Of a stretch of 5,929 nucleotides of DNA, positions 5,714-5,929 are shown piece after piece. The position numbers were made by a program, and so were the translations under genes. Every line of letters begins with the position of its first letter. Position 1 is the stretch's first letter. The DNA is from an uncultured Candidatus Altimarinota bacterium (lineage in GTDB: Bacteria; Patescibacteriota; Gracilibacteria; BD1-5; UBA6164), in NCBI GenBank assembly GCA_938015605.1, contig CALLPO010000118.1, forward strand, positions 1 through 5,929, given 5' to 3'. The notes under the pieces were generated by a model. That model was not told the origin of the DNA. It made no database searches and saw nothing but the letters and a program-made list of their open reading frames with translations.

Positions 5714-5929
5714 ATGCCTAAAAAAACACCAGAATACCTAAATTATTTTTTAGATGATTGTTTACAATGAGATAGACAGTTCACTAAGAAACACATGTTT
5801 GGAGGATATGCAGTGTACAAAAACTGAAAAGTTTTTAGTCTTTTTATTGAGGATGTTATTTATTTCAAAGTTGATGACAATAATAGAGGAGATTACGAAG
5901 AAAAGAATTCAAAACCTTTTAGTTATACA
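5714..5929 (+). CDS. TfoX N-terminal domain protein, 3' end cut by window
   Basis: The 72 visible residues match the TfoX N-terminal domain: KHMFGGYAVYKNGKVF at 27-42, an ED-VIYFKVDD segment at 46-55 and NRGDYEEKNSKPFSYT at 57-72. In gamma-proteobacteria, TfoX/Sxy is a competence regulator working with CRP, but most stand-alone N-terminal-domain proteins in other phyla are uncharacterised small proteins of about 100-120 residues, so a competence role is not implied. Two of five glycines are TGA. The ATG at 5714 lies 6 nt after the TAA of the transporter gene and in the same frame, so nothing upstream can extend it. The reading frame is open to the last base of the window, so the true end is not visible. 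It is probably the fourth gene of the operon. Confidence 0.88.

Noticed and set aside
1..5929. Interpretation as a region of pseudogenes or frameshifted genes
   Set aside because: The interruptions are all TGA, fall on conserved glycines and keep frame perfectly in ten genes; recoding explains them and decay does not.
1..5929. Mycoplasma-type code with TGA as Trp
   Set aside because: TGA occupies Walker A, GPEGG, GNHD and GHTHGGQ glycines, while TGG is used for Trp, for example in MWK of the GIY-YIG protein.

Overview
The window comes from an AT-rich bacterial genome in which TGA is read as glycine (translation table 25). This points to the candidate phyla Gracilibacteria (BD1-5) or Absconditabacteria (SR1). 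Under the standard code every gene here shatters. With TGA as Gly the window resolves into ten tightly packed genes whose conserved glycines fall on TGA: the Walker A loop of an ATPase, the GPEGG motif of RsmE, the GNHD and GHTHGGQ motifs of a metallophosphoesterase, and DDGETGAG and TRYFGG of an IMPACT-family protein. By hand count about 98 of about 127 glycines use TGA. All nine visible stops are TAA (7) or TAG (2). TGG remains Trp. CGA is still arginine at two family-invariant positions, which argues against the CGA-to-Trp reassignment reported for part of the Absconditabacterales and mildly favours Gracilibacteria.

Layout: (1) rsmE, 1-735, plus strand, 16S rRNA methyltransferase. (2) A convergent small membrane-anchored protein with a HEPN-like RNKLVH motif, 738-1142, minus strand; the two stop codons are 2 bp apart. 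(3) An 87-bp divergent intergenic region with a hairpin. (4) An IMPACT/YigZ-type protein, 1230-1643. (5) An unrecognised single-pass membrane protein with a TTG start, 1709-2113. (6) A UPF0213 GIY-YIG protein, 2165-2419, overlapping by 10 nt (7) a short YaaA-family protein, 2410-3036. (8) A membrane-anchored YkuE-like metallophosphoesterase, 3085-4002. (9) A COG3910-like ABC-type ATPase, 4008-4751. (10) An AEC-family transporter, 4778-5707. (11) A TfoX N-terminal domain protein, 5714 onward, cut by the window end.

The last four genes are separated by 5, 26 and 6 nt and are probably one transcript. The others are housekeeping or conserved small genes without an obvious shared pathway. No tRNA, rRNA, CRISPR array, insertion sequence or recognisable defence island is visible. 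No gene-free stretch exceeds 87 bp. No start codon has a recognisable Shine-Dalgarno sequence; several are instead preceded by short A-rich runs. The most notable property is the recoding itself and its traces, such as a probable fossil ATGA stop/start overlap, rather than a new multi-gene system.
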